In this document: positions 21,274 through 23,231 of the stretch, in pieces
How the letters are laid out: the number at the start of each line of letters is the position of its first letter
How positions within the stretch are numbered: position 1 is the first letter of the stretch
IMG/VR virus record: IMGVR_UViG_3300010155_000101
Span: 1 to 23,231 of that record
Direction: 5' to 3' (one strand)
From: a virus
DNA length: 23,231 nucleotides
Made by a program: the position numbers and the translations under genes
The notes under the pieces: model-generated
What the model was told of the DNA's origin: nothing
What the model saw: the letters and a program-made list of their open reading frames with translations, nothing else
The model's database searches: none

Positions 21274-21782
21274 TATGCACTATCCTCCAGTTCTTTAAGG
21301 TCAAAGCCAACATGGATGCCCAGTGATGCTAGGGATCGTGCTAGTTCCTTCCAGTTATCGACATTCACTGGTTGGTGGCCAAGGTCATTAACATCATCCT
21401 GCAACTGCTCAATTATAGCATTGAGTTTTTCAGTATTTATCTTGGCTACTAGCTTGTTATATCGCTCTGCCAACTCACGATAGCGGTCATGAGCATGATA
21501 GCGGATATCAGCTATCATATCATTATAAGCAGGACTATTTGTTAGATATATAGAGAATATGGTGCCATCCTCTTTCCTGACTGATCCATCCGTATAGCTA
21601 TAACTTTTACCATCACCATTAGAGTTATAGCCTTCACGAGGTTTTCTGTACTTAATAATGAGCCTACTGGTTGAATCAGATTTCCGCATCAGCTTATTAA
21701 TATCTGATATCTTTTTCCTGTTTTCCTCGGTGTTTTCTATACCTCTTACGAGATGCCGATGGAACTTGGTTTGTTTTCCCAT
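21273..21782 (-). CDS. Hypothetical helical protein of the leftward operon
   Basis: A 169-residue protein with AAGGAGG before the ATG. A basic N terminus (TKFHRHLVRGIENTEENRKK) is followed by a short beta region (SYSYTDGSVRKEDGTIFSIY) and a long helical region (YHAHDRYRELAERYNKLVAK, AIIEQLQDDVNDLG). The last ~40 residues carry ELARSLASLGIHVGFDLKEL. No catalytic or metal-binding motif is visible. Start and stop overlap neighbours by one base, placing it firmly in the operon. Not recognised. Confidence 0.65.
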   Translation of the reverse strand: MGKQTKFHRHLVRGIENTEENRKKISDINKLMRKSDSTSRLIIKYRKPREGYNSNGDGKSYSYTDGSVRKEDGTIFSIYLTNSPAYNDMIADIRYHAHDRYRELAERYNKLVAKINTEKLNAIIEQLQDDVNDLGHQPVNVDNWKELARSLASLGIHVGFDLKELEDSA

Positions 21783-22093
21783 TAGAATACCTCCTTATAT
21801 CTCATTACTGGTAGGCATGGTTCATCTTTACTGGTTGTAGCCAGTGCGCCACCATTATTACCTTCATCATCCTGCATTGGATATACCCAGAACTCTTTTT
21901 TACCCTTGCGGATAAGTAGGCATACTGGTGAATGATACCATCCACTCTTTTCAGTTTCAGCAGGATTCATGTATCTGACATCAATAATACGGCCATTTAA
22001 TAATAGGTCCTGCGCAAGTTCGTTCCAGTATATTTGGCATTCCTTATCATTAGATAGATCGCATTCTTTTTTGGATATTTTACTTATTGTCAT
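21782..22093 (-). CDS. Hypothetical protein of the leftward operon
   Basis: A 103-residue protein with AGAGGAAA 7 bases before the ATG. The first half is helical (ECQIYWNELAQDLLLNGRII); the second half looks like an antiparallel beta sheet (GWYHSPVCLLIRKGKKEFWV, then YPMQDDEGNN). No known motif. Position suggests the same accessory function group as the zinc-knuckle genes downstream. Confidence 0.6.
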   Translation of the reverse strand: MTISKISKKECDLSNDKECQIYWNELAQDLLLNGRIIDVRYMNPAETEKSGWYHSPVCLLIRKGKKEFWVYPMQDDEGNNGGALATTSKDEPCLPVMRYKEVF

Positions 22094-22110
22094 TGGTTTC
22101 CTCTCTTTTA

Positions 22111-22308
22111 TTAAATTAAACCATGTATGCGCAGTGGGGATATTAATCGACCCTCACCACACTCGGTACAGGGATAATCAGCATCTGGTTCGACATTTTG
22201 AGTATAGCCACACTTTTCACAAGTGGCCGATGCATGGCATCTATCAAATATTATATCTTCCATTTCCTGCATTTCCTCTGGTGAAATAAAATCAACTGGT
22301 TTAGCCAT
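22111..22308 (-). CDS. Rubredoxin-type zinc-ribbon protein
   Basis: A 65-residue protein. I start at the ATG at 22308, 8 bases after GAGGAG; the frame runs upstream to 22377, but the extra 23 residues overlap the preceding gene and lack a ribosome site. The helical N terminus (VDFISPEEMQEMEDIIFDR) is followed by a zinc ribbon, C30-x2-C33 and C47-x2-C50 (CEKCGYTQNVEPDADYPC-TEC). The knuckles and spacing resemble the small rubredoxin-like ribbons common in phage early regions. Likely a small protein-binding module; partner unknown. Confidence 0.7.
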   Translation of the reverse strand: MAKPVDFISPEEMQEMEDIIFDRCHASATCEKCGYTQNVEPDADYPCTECGEGRLISPLRIHGLI

Positions 22309-22543
22309 TGTCTTTCTCCTCTTCTTTGGTTTTGGTTGTAACATTATAATGTAATGATAATGTATTCCAGAATACATAAAAGCCTGTCATGATAGGTAAT
22401 CGATCAGCACTTGGCATGGCCTCGATTACATCCATCATGTACTCTTGGGCCTCTTGTAGGGTCTTCCGACTACTGAACAGACCTATGGTTTGTACATTTA
22501 CTTTTACATTCTCATCGCATGGTATTACTTGTTCTTCAGTCAT
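22301..22543 (-). CDS. Hypothetical protein of the leftward operon
   Basis: An 80-residue protein with AAAAGGAAAAA before the ATG. Mixed alpha/beta with a beta start (VKVNVQTIGLF), a central helix (TLQEAQEYMMDVIEAMP) and a final strand (YVFWNTLSLHYNV), ending in a charged tail. It overlaps the zinc-ribbon gene by 8 bases and is coupled by ATGA to the 56-residue basic gene upstream. Not recognised. Confidence 0.6.
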   Translation of the reverse strand: MTEEQVIPCDENVKVNVQTIGLFSSRKTLQEAQEYMMDVIEAMPSADRLPIMTGFYVFWNTLSLHYNVTTKTKEEEKDNG

Positions 22544-22710
22544 TGTATTTTTCCTTTTATTTGGGTTTTGAGTCTGCTAAAAAATGACTCTTTTTTAGTA
22601 CTTTTATTTACACTCTCCTCTATTACTTCGGCTGAGTTCGTGCGCGGATCCGCGCGAAACGTAATATTTAGGCCCTTTCTTCGGGCCGTCCTGCGTTGTC
22701 TTGCATTCAT
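22540..22710 (-). CDS. 56-residue very basic small protein
   Basis: A 56-codon gene fits the gap exactly: its ATG overlaps the gp88-like stop (ATGA, 22710-22707), its TGA overlaps the next ATG (ATGA), and GGAGG lies 7 bases upstream. The N terminus is strongly basic (MNARQRRTARRKGLNITFRA), the middle acidic (SAEVIEES), the end basic (FFSRLKTQIKGK). This could bind nucleic acid. It is too short for many gene finders. A perfect G+C-rich palindrome lies inside it. Confidence 0.65.
   Translation of the reverse strand: MNARQRRTARRKGLNITFRADPRTNSAEVIEESVNKSTKKESFFSRLKTQIKGKIQ
22642..22655. repeat. 14-bp perfect palindrome GCGCGGATCCGCGC
   Basis: A G+C-rich palindrome centred on GGATCC, inside the basic 56-codon gene, in an otherwise AT-rich region. 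It could be a protein-binding site, a methylation target or simply codons for Arg-Ala-Asp-Pro-Arg. Confidence 0.7.
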
Positions 22711-23231
22711 TTAACTGCCTCCACAATTGATTTTGTCTTGTTTCCTAGGGTGTAACACTTCATACAATCGATACAACGGCCTTCACAGTTAATTAACGTG
22801 CTGTTATGGTCTGTTATATTGTTAAATACCTTGTCAAAGTGCTTTGGCGGTTTGGTCATAATCTTGTCAAGTTTAGGATTAGAATATACCAAAATTAAAT
22901 TTACAGGCTTGGTAATATTTATTACCTTGCTGAGTTTATTAACTAGGTCCTTCCGCTTGGTCCAGAGCGTAAATACGGCCTTGGGTTGCGCTCTGCATAT
23001 GTTATATATATTAATTAAATGTTTCATGTTGATTAGTTCACCATGACTGGAAAAACGGCCCACGGTTGCAGGACAAGGCGGTAAATATTCCCATGGGTGA
23101 ATCTTTGAGGATAGGAATTTGCTATTATCTTCAAACTTGGGCGTACAGCTTTTACGGTATGTCGAAAGCATGGCCATGCTGTAACAATGGGCGCAAATAG
23201 TATCATCCGCGCCCTTGTTCATTGACTGGCA
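22707..23231 (-). CDS. gp88-like phage protein, 5'-partial
   Basis: The frame is open to the window edge (codons Cys-Gln-Ser precede the ATG at 23222), so the start probably lies outside. From that ATG there are 171 residues. Features match the phage 'gene product 88' pattern: TICAHCYSMAML (Cys-x2-Cys-Tyr), then RFSSHGELINMKHLINIYNI (the usual 'R-F-x-x-x-G-D/E-x' strand and helix), PKAVFTLWTKRKD (strand ending in 'T-x-R/S'), and a C-terminal Cys cluster INCEGRCIDCMKCY. The Cys pattern suggests a metal or Fe-S site. The molecular role of this family is not established. It is the first visible gene of the leftward operon and couples by ATGA to the next one. Confidence 0.6.
   Translation of the reverse strand, partial: CQSMNKGADDTICAHCYSMAMLSTYRKSCTPKFEDNSKFLSSKIHPWEYLPPCPATVGRFSSHGELINMKHLINIYNICRAQPKAVFTLWTKRKDLVNKLSKVINITKPVNLILVYSNPKLDKIMTKPPKHFDKVFNNITDHNSTLINCEGRCIDCMKCYTLGNKTKSIVEAVK

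Overview
The window is a piece of an AT-rich genome (about 40% G+C by eye) of a tailed bacteriophage. Genes are densely packed, often joined by ATGA or TAATG stop/start overlaps, and there are no host-type metabolic genes. Several neighbours form recognisable phage modules: a giant multidomain ('polyvalent') virion protein, a GH24 lysozyme, a YqaJ exonuclease next to a Bet/RecT annealase, a replication initiator next to a helicase loader, a RusA resolvase, and an orphan cytosine methyltransferase. The order acetyltransferase-like protein, coiled-coil protein, repeat protein and then a ~2,500-residue protein resembles the internal (ejected) virion proteins of podoviruses. That is an inference, because no portal, capsid, terminase or tail gene is in view. 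Ribosome binding sites are canonical (AAGGAGG), so the host has a normal anti-Shine-Dalgarno. The lysozyme and M15 peptidase domains suggest a bacterial host with ordinary peptidoglycan. No integrase is present, although an excisionase-like HTH protein is.

Layout. (1) 1-11598, rightward: late structural genes, with the first one cut by the window edge. The 2495-residue protein carries an M15 (VanY-like) peptidase, a hydrophobic segment, a second zincin motif (HELGH) and an LPD38-like region. (2) 11611-12641, rightward: three small coupled genes and the lysozyme, with no recognisable holin. (3) 12650-18175, rightward: a promoter, an HTH/excisionase-like gene, YqaJ nuclease (with a four-cysteine Fe-S-type signature), Bet, a possible 30-codon coupling ORF, a replication initiator containing iteron-like repeats, a G39P-like helicase loader, a small phage gene, two microproteins, two unknown proteins and RusA. 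Two stretches here look like structured RNA (16212-16283 and 16835-17010). (4) 18152-23231, leftward: a lone 137-codon gene with its own promoter and a terminator-like leader, a terminator, then a tightly coupled operon of small acidic and Cys-rich proteins ending in the methyltransferase. The rightward and leftward blocks converge, with RusA and the 137-codon gene overlapping tail to tail.

How the genes work together. YqaJ and Bet form a resection plus annealing recombinase pair, the initiator and loader start replication, and RusA resolves the branched products. Bet and the initiator both end in an acidic -PF tip like that of SSB, which may tie them to the same replication or repair partners. 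The leftward operon (several zinc-ribbon or LIM-like knuckles, a gp88-like protein, a methyltransferase) looks like an accessory or host-takeover block. The strongest unexplained signals are the pseudoknotted RNA region at 16835-17010, the three-way-junction element at 16212-16283, and the leader at 18600-18660. All assignments come from reading motifs by eye; no database search was possible.
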